From positions 1 to 21,232 of the forward strand of contig JALQTL010000121.1 of the NCBI GenBank assembly GCA_023260935.1: 21,232 bases of DNA, given 5' to 3'. Shown here piece by piece: positions 1-6,434 of the stretch; position 1 is the first letter of the stretch, and every line of letters begins with the position of its first letter. The notes under the pieces were generated by a model, which saw only the letters and a program-made list of their open reading frames with translations, did not search any database and had not been told where the DNA came from. The stretch comes from Paracoccaceae bacterium (GTDB taxonomy: Bacteria > Pseudomonadota > Alphaproteobacteria > Rhodobacterales > Rhodobacteraceae). Position numbers and translations under genes: made by a program.

Positions 1-151
1 GAGTCATTTCCTGAACCGATGTCAGTGCCTGAAACAGGCCGACAGAGACGCCCGCGGCCAACGCGACGATCAGCAGGGGGGCGGATATCTGAACCGCGAT
101 CCAGACCGCATGGCGCGTGGCATCGAAGACGAGTGTTTCGGCGGTCATCAT
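1..151 (-). CDS. fliQ: Flagellar export-gate protein FliQ (partial, N-terminal part)
   Basis: This is the first 50 codons of FliQ; the rest lies beyond the left edge. FliQ is a small inner-membrane protein (usually about 88 residues, two membrane helices) of the flagellar type III export gate, working with FliP and FliR. The visible protein starts MMTAETLVFDATRHAVWIAV, has a hydrophobic stretch around residues 20-45 (APLLIVALAAGVSVGLFQAL) and then the family hallmark SVQEMT. There are two adjacent ATG codons, at 151 and 148. The one at 151 overlaps the fliE stop as ATGA, which suggests translational coupling, so I chose it; the second remains possible. It is the last visible gene of the flgB-flgC-fliE-fliQ series. 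Confidence 0.9.
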   Translation of the reverse strand, partial: MMTAETLVFDATRHAVWIAVQISAPLLIVALAAGVSVGLFQALTSVQEMT

Positions 152-438
152 ACCGGCATCCTCAGGATTTCCTGATAAGCCTCGACCACCCGGTCACGGA
201 CAGTTACCACCGTCTCTACAGCGGTTTGCGAGGACGCAAGCGCCTCGACCAGTGAATGCGGGTCTGCCTCGCCCGTTATCGCGTCCATGGCCGTGCCCTC
301 GGCGCGATCAAGGATACCGGTAAAGGCATCAAGAACCTTTGCTGCCCCCTTTTCAAACCCTGGTTCATGCGGGGTCTGGGGCCCAAGCGAATGCGCGTTC
401 GAATTGGCCAGAACGGCCAGCGATTTCCTGATATCCAT
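148..438 (-). CDS. fliE: Flagellar hook-basal body complex protein FliE
   Basis: FliE is the adapter joining the MS ring (FliF) to the proximal rod, and is an early substrate of the flagellar export apparatus. The protein has 96 residues, close to the usual 95-110. Its C-terminal half shows the conserved pattern of the family: SLVEALASSQTAVETVVTVRD followed by the terminal VEAYQEILRMPV. The ATG at 438 has a good Shine-Dalgarno sequence (AAGGAGA) a few bases upstream. It lies 11 bases after flgC and overlaps fliQ by an ATGA junction. The gene order flgB-flgC-fliE is standard and supports co-transcription of the rod genes. Confidence 0.93.
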   Translation of the reverse strand: MDIRKSLAVLANSNAHSLGPQTPHEPGFEKGAAKVLDAFTGILDRAEGTAMDAITGEADPHSLVEALASSQTAVETVVTVRDRVVEAYQEILRMPV

Positions 439-449
439 TCTGGATCTCC

Positions 450-827
450 TTAGCGGCGGATAAGATCAAACAGGCTTTGCGTCATCTGACGGGCTTGATC
501 GAAAAGCCTGAGGTTGGCGTCATAACTGCGCTGAGCTTCGCGGGCATCGGCCAGTTCGATCACCAGATCGACATTCGACCCCCGATAGTTGCCGGACGCA
601 TCGGCCATCGGGTGCCCCGGGTCGTAAATCAACGGCAACTCACGCCCGTCCAGCCGAACGGGGCCAGGTTCCACCCGCCCGTCGGCGCCTTCCCGCAACG
701 AAAACGTCTTCCGGTGATAGCCGGGCGTATCGACATTGGCCATGTTTTCGGCAACGTGCCGAAGCCGGCGGGCCTGCCCGTCCATCCCCGAAGCCGAAAG
801 TCCAAGCGACTGGAAAAGATCACTCAT
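450..827 (-). CDS. flgC: Flagellar proximal rod protein FlgC
   Basis: FlgC builds part of the proximal rod of the flagellar basal body in the periplasm. The 125-residue protein is slightly shorter than the common 130-140. It starts MSDLFQSLGLSASGM, carries the rod/hook N-terminal signature NMANVDTPGYHRK at residues 28-40, and ends with the C-terminal helix that packs in the rod tube (EAQRSYDANLRLFDQARQM and onward). The ATG at 827 is preceded by GAGGAGAA, a strong ribosome site. It starts 11 bases after the flgB stop and is followed 11 bases later by fliE. Confidence 0.94.
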   Translation of the reverse strand: MSDLFQSLGLSASGMDGQARRLRHVAENMANVDTPGYHRKTFSLREGADGRVEPGPVRLDGRELPLIYDPGHPMADASGNYRGSNVDLVIELADAREAQRSYDANLRLFDQARQMTQSLFDLIRR

Positions 828-838
828 TCTGGTTCTCC

Positions 839-1222
839 TCAGGCGTTGCGGCCAAGGCTTGTGCGGATGATGGCAGAGGTGCTGCGATAGATCGCCAGCG
901 CCATTTCATGGGTCTGCCGTGCCTCGACAGCCTTTTGCATTTGCAGGTCAAGGCTGACATCGTTTCCGTTCGGGGACATCGGTCCCCCCGACAGGATCTG
1001 CCCTTGCGCATGGTCGGGGCCGGCTGCCGCAAGATGGCCGGGGCGTGTGGTCCGCAGAGCCACGTCCGGCTGGTCCAGCAAATCACGAAAATCCCGCATG
1101 TCAGAAGCCCTGTACCCGGGGGTATCGGCATTCGCCACATTGCGGGCGATGACGGCCAGACGGCTGCCCGAATAGGCGGCGAGCGATTGCGCCAGTCTCG
1201 TCAATTCCAGTTTCTCGAACAT
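839..1222 (-). CDS. flgB: Flagellar proximal rod protein FlgB
   Basis: FlgB is the most cell-proximal of the rod proteins. The protein has 127 residues from the ATG at 1222. A longer reading from 1252 exists, but the family begins MFEKLELTRLAQ and the GAGGGAGAAG ribosome site lies just before 1222, so I chose the shorter form. The rod signature NVANADTPGYRA occupies residues 28-39, and the C-terminal amphipathic helix (VEARQTHEMALAIYRS) is present. It leads the minus-strand series flgB-flgC-fliE-fliQ and is divergent from fliI, with an 84-base gap between the two starts. Confidence 0.94.
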   Translation of the reverse strand: MFEKLELTRLAQSLAAYSGSRLAVIARNVANADTPGYRASDMRDFRDLLDQPDVALRTTRPGHLAAAGPDHAQGQILSGGPMSPNGNDVSLDLQMQKAVEARQTHEMALAIYRSTSAIIRTSLGRNA

Positions 1223-1306
1223 CGGGGCTTCTCCCTCGATTGGCTTCATCACTTCTTAGGGGTGATTCCTTTAGAAACCGTAAGGGTCGAACAAAGGGTG
1301 AATATC

Positions 1307-2620
1307 ATGTCGGATGTCTTCTCTCCCCTGCGGGCCCGGGTGGAATTGGTCCGCCTCTCTGCACCGATCGGTCGGGTGATGGCCATTTCCGGGTCTGTGG
1401 TGCAGGTCTCGGGTCTGGACAGGTGTTGCGCCATCGGGGATCTGGTCCAGATCGGGCCGGTCGCGGGTGAAGTCATTGCCATGTCCGGCGGGCATCAGAC
1501 CGTCTTGCCGGAGGCGGGGCTTGCCGGGCTTTCCCTGGGGGCAGAGGTGCGCCATGTCGGGGCGCTCGGGCTTGCGCCCGATAATCATTGGCTGGGCCGG
1601 ATCGTCGATCCGCGCGGCCGCCCGCTCGACGGCCGCCCCCTGTTTCCGGGCCCCGTACAGCGACGCCTCGAAACGCCGCCCCCTGCCGCGGTGCGCCGCC
1701 GCCGGATGGGAGAGAGGCTGAACACCGGCAAGATCGCTTTCGATACCTTGCTGCCCCTTGTCCGTGGGCAGCGCATGGGCCTTTTTGCCGGTTCCGGGGT
1801 GGGAAAATCCAGTTTGCTGGGCAGCTTTGCCCGCCATGTTCCGGCCGATGTGGTGGTTGTGGCCCTTGTCGGGGAACGGGGAAGGGAAGTGCGGGGATTT
1901 GCGGAAAATATCCTTGGTGCCAAGGGGCTCGCCCGCAGCGTGATCATGGCCGCCACGTCGGATCAATCCCCTTTGCTGCGCCGCCGCTGCGCCCTTTCCG
2001 CAATGACGGTGGCCGAGCATTTTCGTGACCAGGGCCTGCACGTCCTGCTTCTGGTCGACAGCGTGACACGCTTTGCCGAGGCGCACCGCGAAATTGCGCT
2101 GGCTGCTGGCGAAAGTGCCAGTCTTCGGGGCTACCCCCCGTCCTTGCAGCAAGCGATCATGGCCATGGCGGAACGCGCCGGTCCTGGCGCGGATGGCCAG
2201 GGCGATATTACCGCGATTTTTTCGGTTCTGGTTGCAGGCTCGGACATGGATGAGCCGGTTGCCGATATCCTGCGCGGCGTGCTGGACGGCCACGCCGTGC
2301 TGGATCGTCGCATTGCCGAACGTGGCAGATTTCCTGCGCTTGATGTCTTGCGGTCTGTTTCGCGGGCCTTGCCCGAAGCGGCCTCGCCCGAAGAAAACCG
2401 GATGATTGCCGATGCGCGCGATCTGTTGGGCGTTTGGGATCGGGTTGAGATGATGGTGCAGGCTGGTCTTTATCAGAAGGGCACAGACCCTGCGGTGGAT
2501 CGGGCCCTGCGAATCTGGCCGCTGCTTGACAGATTGATCGGTGATGATGCCCCCGGCGGCGTAGCGCAAAGCTTTCGCCAATTGCAGGCTTGCCTTGCCG
2601 GCCAGTCACAGACGCATTGA
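1307..2620 (+). CDS. fliI: Flagellum-specific export ATPase FliI
   Basis: FliI is the cytoplasmic ATPase of the flagellar type III export apparatus; it forms a hexamer resembling the F1 beta subunit and works with FliH and FliJ. The 437-residue length is normal. Visible motifs are the Walker A loop AGSGVGKS at residues 161-168, GERGREV at 189-195 containing the catalytic glutamate, the Walker B strand VLLLVD at 246-251, and SLRGYPPSL near 272-280. The reading frame is open far upstream, but that part is antisense to flgB. The ATG at 1307, preceded by AAAGGGTG and giving MSDVFSPLRARVELV, is the natural start. The last 15 bases overlap the convergent DUF1217 gene tail to tail. Confidence 0.95.
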   Translation: MSDVFSPLRARVELVRLSAPIGRVMAISGSVVQVSGLDRCCAIGDLVQIGPVAGEVIAMSGGHQTVLPEAGLAGLSLGAEVRHVGALGLAPDNHWLGRIVDPRGRPLDGRPLFPGPVQRRLETPPPAAVRRRRMGERLNTGKIAFDTLLPLVRGQRMGLFAGSGVGKSSLLGSFARHVPADVVVVALVGERGREVRGFAENILGAKGLARSVIMAATSDQSPLLRRRCALSAMTVAEHFRDQGLHVLLLVDSVTRFAEAHREIALAAGESASLRGYPPSLQQAIMAMAERAGPGADGQGDITAIFSVLVAGSDMDEPVADILRGVLDGHAVLDRRIAERGRFPALDVLRSVSRALPEAASPEENRMIADARDLLGVWDRVEMMVQAGLYQKGTDPAVDRALRIWPLLDRLIGDDAPGGVAQSFRQLQACLAGQSQTH

Positions 2621-3418
2621 AAGGCTTGTCTGCTGTAGCAGCGTCAGTGCTACCTGTGCGGATTGTGATCCTGCCCCTGCACCCACGCTGTCTGATCGAG
2701 CCAGAAACCTTCGCACCAGATCGTTGATCCGGTCCGGGTCAGAAAACTGCTCGACCGAGCTGTTGCCAAACGCGGCCTGCGCGCGCGTTTCCAGCGTCTT
2801 GACCTGTCGATCCAGATCGATGGCCCCGAACGCCTTTGGCAGACCAAAAGCCTGTTCGAAGACCGCCCTTAGGGGGGGAGATCCCAGAACGGTCAACCAT
2901 TTTGCCTTTGGTGACATGGTCTGCCCCGCCAGATCGCGCAACTGGGTTTCAAGATTTAACGCCAGCCTGAGGTCATTGTTCTGCTCACCCACCGCCGCGG
3001 CGAAGCGCTGCGATTTGTATTGCACCAGAAGCTTGTCGGCAAAATCCGAGATCTTGTTTCTAGGCGTTGCAAAATCCCCGAAACCGAAGGCTGACGCGAG
3101 CTTCTGGTATTGCTTGTTGGCCAGCCGGTTCGCCAGGGCATCGGTCTTCAGGGTGCCACCTTCCAGAATCTTGCGGATGAAGTACTTGTTTGGAACATCC
3201 GCTTCCAGCCCAAAGGCGGAAAGGGTGATCCGCAGCAGGCGCGCGTCCGCCACCAGTTCCTCGGCCGTATCGATGCCGCCGATCTTTTCCCGAAAATATG
3301 CCTCATCCCGCTTGATTGCCGCCTGTGCGCCAAAAGCCTGTGCCTGCGTCGGCATCGTTCGTTTCAGAAAGGACCAGCCGGCCAGCCCTCCCAAAGGGAT
3401 GACAGGGGCAAAGGTCAT
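2606..3418 (-). CDS. DUF1217-type flagellar-cluster protein of unknown function
   Basis: The 270-residue protein resembles the DUF1217 family, which is found in alphaproteobacterial flagellar clusters and has no settled biochemical role that I can state. It is predicted soluble, rich in helices and charged residues, with no signal peptide or membrane segment. Family-like features are the N-terminal GGLAGWSFLKRT, the EYFREKI-like segment DEAYFREKIGGIDTAEEL near residues 38-55, and repeated helical stretches such as ISDFADKLLVQYK. The ATG at 3418 overlaps the flbT stop as ATGA, so it is probably translated with flbT. The end overlaps the fliI end by 15 bases. A part in flagellin production or assembly is inferred from context only. 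Confidence 0.8.
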   Translation of the reverse strand: MTFAPVIPLGGLAGWSFLKRTMPTQAQAFGAQAAIKRDEAYFREKIGGIDTAEELVADARLLRITLSAFGLEADVPNKYFIRKILEGGTLKTDALANRLANKQYQKLASAFGFGDFATPRNKISDFADKLLVQYKSQRFAAAVGEQNNDLRLALNLETQLRDLAGQTMSPKAKWLTVLGSPPLRAVFEQAFGLPKAFGAIDLDRQVKTLETRAQAAFGNSSVEQFSDPDRINDLVRRFLARSDSVGAGAGSQSAQVALTLLQQTSLSMRL

Positions 3419-3819
3419 GATCGCCCCACTGCCATCAGCCTGTCTTCACGCGGCAGCAGCCCCCTTAAAGCACGCAGGGCGTGGTAGTGCTGGTTCTCGA
3501 CAACAGCGCGACTTGCTGCGGCAAGCAACTCGCGGCTGTCAGGGTCTTTGAGAACCTGACTCAACTGCTCGATCCCGCGCAAAAGCTGGAACTTCGCCTC
3601 GCCTGGGTCGGCATCACCGGAAAGCACAAGCTGGGCGATATAGCAGACACGGCGGACCGGCGTGTTCGCTTCCTCGGGGTGAAGGGCATCCCGCAAGCGC
3701 AGGATATTGGCGTTCGGTGTCATCACGGCAAGGCGCGATCTGCGGTCACCGTTTTCGATGACGGCACCATTTATCAGCACGCGCTCATGCGGCCCCAGTT
3801 TCAGAACAAGCCCCGTCAT
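3415..3819 (-). CDS. flbT: Flagellin post-transcriptional regulator FlbT
   Basis: FlbT is an alphaproteobacterial regulator. In Caulobacter it binds the 5' untranslated part of flagellin mRNA and blocks its translation until the hook is complete; other species use it as an activator. The 134-residue protein matches the family in length and in motifs: the N-terminal LVLKLGPHERVLINGAVIEN, the central NANILRLRDAL and the C-terminal ALRGLLPREDRLM. The ATG at 3819 shares a base with the flaF stop (TAATG), and the stop overlaps the next gene as ATGA, so flaF, flbT and the DUF1217 gene look translationally coupled. A hairpin before fliC (5557-5578) is a possible target. Confidence 0.93.
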   Translation of the reverse strand: MTGLVLKLGPHERVLINGAVIENGDRRSRLAVMTPNANILRLRDALHPEEANTPVRRVCYIAQLVLSGDADPGEAKFQLLRGIEQLSQVLKDPDSRELLAAASRAVVENQHYHALRALRGLLPREDRLMAVGRS

Positions 3820-4193
3820 TACACGCCGCCCTGGCCGCGAAGGCCCCGCATGATCGCGGTGTTCACGTCAATCAGAACGTCGGGGGCAGATGTCATGCTC
3901 AGGACCGACTTGCTGTGATGTTCGACGAATTCGTAAAGATAGAAGATCTGGGCGCGCAGGGGGGCGGGCAGGGCGTTCGCTTCTTCGGCTACGTCGGCGG
4001 CCAGAATGCGCCAGAGCCGTAGGTTGACGTTCAAGGCATGGGCGAGGGCGGGGAAGTCTTCCTTCCGGTTGCGCCAGGCAGAGGTCAGCATCTGCGTGGT
4101 GCGGGCAAATGTATCGTATTCCAGCGTGCGCGACGGTCGAAGGTCCGGTGTGACCTGGGTATACCCGGACCGGGGCGGCAAGATTGCATTCAC
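3819..4193 (-). CDS. flaF: Flagellin biosynthesis regulator FlaF
   Basis: FlaF works with FlbT in alphaproteobacteria and is needed for flagellin synthesis and secretion; in Caulobacter it acts as a flagellin-binding factor opposing FlbT. The 124 residues include the family features LEYDTFARTTQML, the segment LNVNLRLWRILAADVAE, and APLRAQIFYLYEFVEHHS. The start is a GTG at 4193, preceded at good distance by AAAGGA; the ATG four bases further in is out of frame. It lies 65 bases after fliC, with the hairpin at 4231-4252 in the gap, and runs into flbT through a TAATG junction. Its position directly after flagellin is typical of the group. Confidence 0.92.
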   Translation of the reverse strand: MNAILPPRSGYTQVTPDLRPSRTLEYDTFARTTQMLTSAWRNRKEDFPALAHALNVNLRLWRILAADVAEEANALPAPLRAQIFYLYEFVEHHSKSVLSMTSAPDVLIDVNTAIMRGLRGQGGV

Positions 4194-4230
4194 GGCAATT
4201 CCTTTCAGATGGGGATTTGCAACCGGTCAA

Positions 4231-4252
4231 GGGCCGGGCTTTCGCCCGGCCC
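4231..4252 (-). terminator. Hairpin just after fliC (attenuator or mRNA 3'-end structure)
   Basis: A perfect 9-base-pair stem (GGGCCGGGC with GCCCGGCCC) closes a GAAA tetraloop when read on the minus strand. It lies six bases past the fliC stop and ahead of flaF. There is no run of T after it (TTGACC follows), so it is not a textbook intrinsic terminator. It more likely thins transcription into flaF-flbT or protects the 3' end of an abundant flagellin message. Confidence 0.65.
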
Positions 4253-4258
4253 CTGCCT

Positions 4259-5539
4259 TTACCGGAACAGGGCCAGAATGCTCTGCGGGGCCTGGTTCGC
4301 GATGGACAGGGCCTGCGTTGCAAGCTGCTGCTGAACCTGCAGCGCCTGAAGCCGTGCCGAGGCCTCTTCCATATCAGCATCCACCATCGACCCGATGCCG
4401 GACTTCAGCGAATCCGTCAGCTTGCTGACGAAGTCGGTCTGCGTTTCGATCCGGCCCCGGGCAGAACCAAAGGCGGCGGCGGAATCGACGGCTGTCTGGA
4501 TCAGGCCTTCGATATCCGTCAGGGCGCTGTTGGCACCCGCTTCGGTCGAAACGTCGATGGTGCCCAGCTTGGCCAAGCCCCCCCCGATGGTTGCGCCGGC
4601 CGAGGTAAAGGCGGCCATGGCAAAGGTGACGCCATCGGTTGAGGCGCCAAAGTTGAGCGTCAGCGCCGTATCCCCTGCCGCGTCCTTCGCACCCACGGAA
4701 GAGGAAACAGCCGTTGCATCACCGCCGTTGATCATCGCTGAAAGCGCGCGGGCGACATCGGCCGTGGTATCGCCATCGCGGGCGACGTATTCGTAGACGC
4801 CCGCCGTCGGCGTGCTGTCGCCGCCACCCGTGCCGATTGTTGCCGTTCCGACCGGGGTCGAAAGGGTGATGCGATAGCCGACACCAGCAGCAACGCCAGC
4901 AGCTTCGAAGGTAATCGTCCGTGCCGCTGCCGTCGATGCGCCGGTGACGGCGCCGGCGGTGCCGGACATGAAGTTGGCCAAAGTACCAACTGCGGTGGTG
5001 CCCATCACTTGTTCAGTCGTTCCAAGATCGCGCTTGGCGACATTGATGAAGCTGGACGTGACCGTGCCATCCGACGCCCGGTCAAGCGAGCTGAGCACCG
5101 AGACATTGCCGCTACCGGCTGTGGTTGAACGGTTCGACAGCAGGTTCAGACCGTTGAATTGTGCCGCTCCGACCACGGAGTTGATCTGGTCCCGCAGCGC
5201 GGCGATGTCCGTCTGGATCTTGCTGCGATCGACGTTTTCTTCCTGGGCCGCAACGATCTTGCTCTTGATGTCGGTCAGCAGGTCGGTGACGGTTTCGGAG
5301 GCGTTCTGGGCCACGGCCACGGTTGATGCGCCAAGGGCCAGACTGTCAGCGATGCCCTTGAACCCTTTCACGTCCGATTCCATCACCTTCGAGATGGCCC
5401 AGACGGCGGCATTGTCCTTCGCACCCGAAACGGACTTACCGGTCGAGATTTCGGATTGGACCATCCCCATGTTCTTGTTGATGGCCTTCATGGTCTGCAG
5501 GGCAACCATGGCGCTGTTGTTCGTCAGAATCGAAGACAT
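4259..5539 (-). CDS. fliC: Flagellin FliC
   Basis: Flagellin is the filament subunit, secreted through the export apparatus and polymerised outside the cell. The 426-residue protein starts MSSILTNNSAMVALQTMKAI. The conserved N-terminal helical part spans residues 1-150 (QSEISTGKSVSGAKDNAAVW; AQFNGLNLLSNRS near 126-138). The conserved C-terminal part runs from about 335 to 426 (VDADMEEASARLQALQVQQQ, then ALSIANQAPQSILALFR). Between them, about residues 195-325, is an Ala/Gly/Thr-rich variable domain exposed on the filament surface. An in-frame ATG at 5578 lies inside a hairpin; the start at 5539, preceded by AAGGAAAG, matches the family. Regulation by FlaF and FlbT, encoded just downstream, is likely. 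Confidence 0.96.
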   Translation of the reverse strand: MSSILTNNSAMVALQTMKAINKNMGMVQSEISTGKSVSGAKDNAAVWAISKVMESDVKGFKGIADSLALGASTVAVAQNASETVTDLLTDIKSKIVAAQEENVDRSKIQTDIAALRDQINSVVGAAQFNGLNLLSNRSTTAGSGNVSVLSSLDRASDGTVTSSFINVAKRDLGTTEQVMGTTAVGTLANFMSGTAGAVTGASTAAARTITFEAAGVAAGVGYRITLSTPVGTATIGTGGGDSTPTAGVYEYVARDGDTTADVARALSAMINGGDATAVSSSVGAKDAAGDTALTLNFGASTDGVTFAMAAFTSAGATIGGGLAKLGTIDVSTEAGANSALTDIEGLIQTAVDSAAAFGSARGRIETQTDFVSKLTDSLKSGIGSMVDADMEEASARLQALQVQQQLATQALSIANQAPQSILALFR

Positions 5540-5556
5540 TCTACTTTCCTTCACAG

Positions 5557-5578
5557 ATGCCGCGGTTTCAGGCGGCAT
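5557..5578 (-). promoter_or_regulatory. Hairpin in the fliC 5' leader, next to the ribosome site
   Basis: A perfect 7-base inverted repeat (ATGCCGC and GCGGCAT on the minus strand) surrounds an 8-base loop CTGAAACC. It ends a few bases before the fliC ribosome site AAGGAAAG and its ATG at 5539. In Caulobacter, FlbT acts on a structured flagellin leader, so a similar role here is reasonable but inferred. Confidence 0.55.
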
Positions 5579-5732
5579 GGGTTACCGTATTGGAACGGCT
5601 GGAAGGGCATTCTTGCCGCTGCCGCAGTGAACCCGCGGCGCCACCCCTGTCATGGGGCGCAGGTCTGATCTGACGGGCCAACCCCTAACCTTAGATGAAC
5701 GCAAACAGGCCAATCGCGTGACATTTTACGGA

Positions 5733-6053
5733 TCAGAACCGCCGAAGGGGGTGGTCGTCGGCTGGCAGTGACCGGCGCTTGCCGCCGTGGTCATAGGTGG
5801 TAAGCCCGGCGCAGGCCTGCCGGATCTGTTCAAGCCGCCGCCGGGCAGCCGCCAGCCCGGAAAGTGAGGCGCGCAGCAACGTTGCATTGTCTTCGGCAAG
5901 CGTTCGTGCCGCCTGCGCCTCGTTTCTCGACATGGGCGGCATCGCCTCCTGCATTGTGGAAAGCCGTTCCGCCAAGGCTGGCAGTTGACGAAGATCCCCC
6001 GCAAGAATTGCGCTGCGCAGTGCTGTCAGGATGGATGGAAGACTGTCAGACAT
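5733..6053 (-). CDS. Small helical flagellar-cluster protein, candidate FlgN-like chaperone
   Basis: The product has 106 residues from the ATG at 6053 (MSDSLPSILTALRSAILAGD). It is nearly all alpha-helical by pattern, with heptad-like stretches (LRQLPALAERLSTMQ; RASLSGLAAARRRLEQIRQA), no membrane segment, and a basic, probably disordered tail ending HPLRRF. FlgN-type chaperones, which hold the hook-junction proteins FlgK and FlgL before export, are small helical proteins of this size and are often encoded near flgJ-like genes. I do not see a decisive signature, so this is a candidate only. The start overlaps the end of the FlgJ-like gene by eight bases, which suggests coupled translation. The in-frame reading further upstream is a shadow of the neighbouring gene. 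Confidence 0.7.
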   Translation of the reverse strand: MSDSLPSILTALRSAILAGDLRQLPALAERLSTMQEAMPPMSRNEAQAARTLAEDNATLLRASLSGLAAARRRLEQIRQACAGLTTYDHGGKRRSLPADDHPLRRF

Positions 6054-6324
6054 CGGCAATCCCCTCGCGCCGGGCAAGCGACCGGAAGATATGTTCTGCC
6101 AACCCGATTCCCCCCCGCTCTGCCAAGGCCCGGGCCTGTTCATCGCGAAGGAAGGAAGCGAACTGGGCTTCCCCGATACCGCCACCAAAGGATTCCGCCG
6201 CTGCGCCAAGCCCGGCATGCGCCAGCATTTCCGAAAGAAATGCCGCCTCCAGTTCCTTTGACTTTTCAATAAGTCTTTCCCTCGGCCCCGGTTCTGCGCC
6301 GCGGGCGGGCCCGGTGATTTCCAT
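6046..6324 (-). CDS. flgJ: Rod-binding protein, FlgJ N-terminal-domain type
   Basis: This 92-residue protein corresponds to the rod-binding (scaffolding) domain of FlgJ alone. Enterobacterial FlgJ has a second, peptidoglycan-cutting domain of about 150 residues that is absent here, as is usual in alphaproteobacteria; the rod would need a separate lytic enzyme. Diagnostic segments are KELEAAFLSEMLAHAGLG at residues 23-40, the GGGIGEAQFASFLRDEQARA block at about 47-66, and GGIGLAEHIF at 71-80. The ATG at 6324 follows a good ribosome site (AAGGAG). Longer readings exist in frame but cross the divergent promoter region shared with fliK. It runs into the candidate chaperone gene by an eight-base overlap. 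Confidence 0.9.
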   Translation of the reverse strand: MEITGPARGAEPGPRERLIEKSKELEAAFLSEMLAHAGLGAAAESFGGGIGEAQFASFLRDEQARALAERGGIGLAEHIFRSLARREGIADV

Positions 6325-6368
6325 GTGATCACTCCTTTGATGCAGTTTTCCACAATCTGAGGGGGCGC

Positions 6369-6384
6369 GGTAAAAACTTGGTAA
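6369..6384 (-). promoter_or_regulatory. CtrA-like direct repeat between flgJ-like gene and fliK
   Basis: On the minus strand TTACC occurs twice, separated by AAGTTT, giving TTAC-N7-TTAC. The CtrA consensus is TTAA-N7-TTAA, so six of eight specific bases match with the right spacing. It sits midway in the 110-base gap between two divergent flagellar genes, where a shared regulator site would be expected. CtrA controls flagellar genes in many alphaproteobacteria. Confidence 0.35.
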
Positions 6385-6434
6385 GCAATCTGCGGCACCC
6401 ATGACTGGCACGACGTCAGAAGGGCGGATCGACG

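Noticed and set aside
908..1306. N-terminal extension of the fliI frame
   Set aside because: This part is antisense to flgB and unlike any FliI; the ATG at 1307 gives the family start.
1223..1306. Inverted CCTTTA/TAAGG pair and repeated CTAA in the flgB-fliI gap
   Set aside because: Short and imperfect, with spacing unlike CtrA or sigma-54 sites.
5670..5700. Sigma-28-like promoter for fliC (TAAG-N15-GTCAGATC on the minus strand)
   Set aside because: The -10 part fits GCCGATAA poorly; too weak to list as a feature.
6398..6425. Sigma-54-like TGGCACG before fliK, and a GGTGCC...TTGC pattern on the other strand
   Set aside because: The first lacks the -12 TTGC; the second has the wrong GG-GC spacing.
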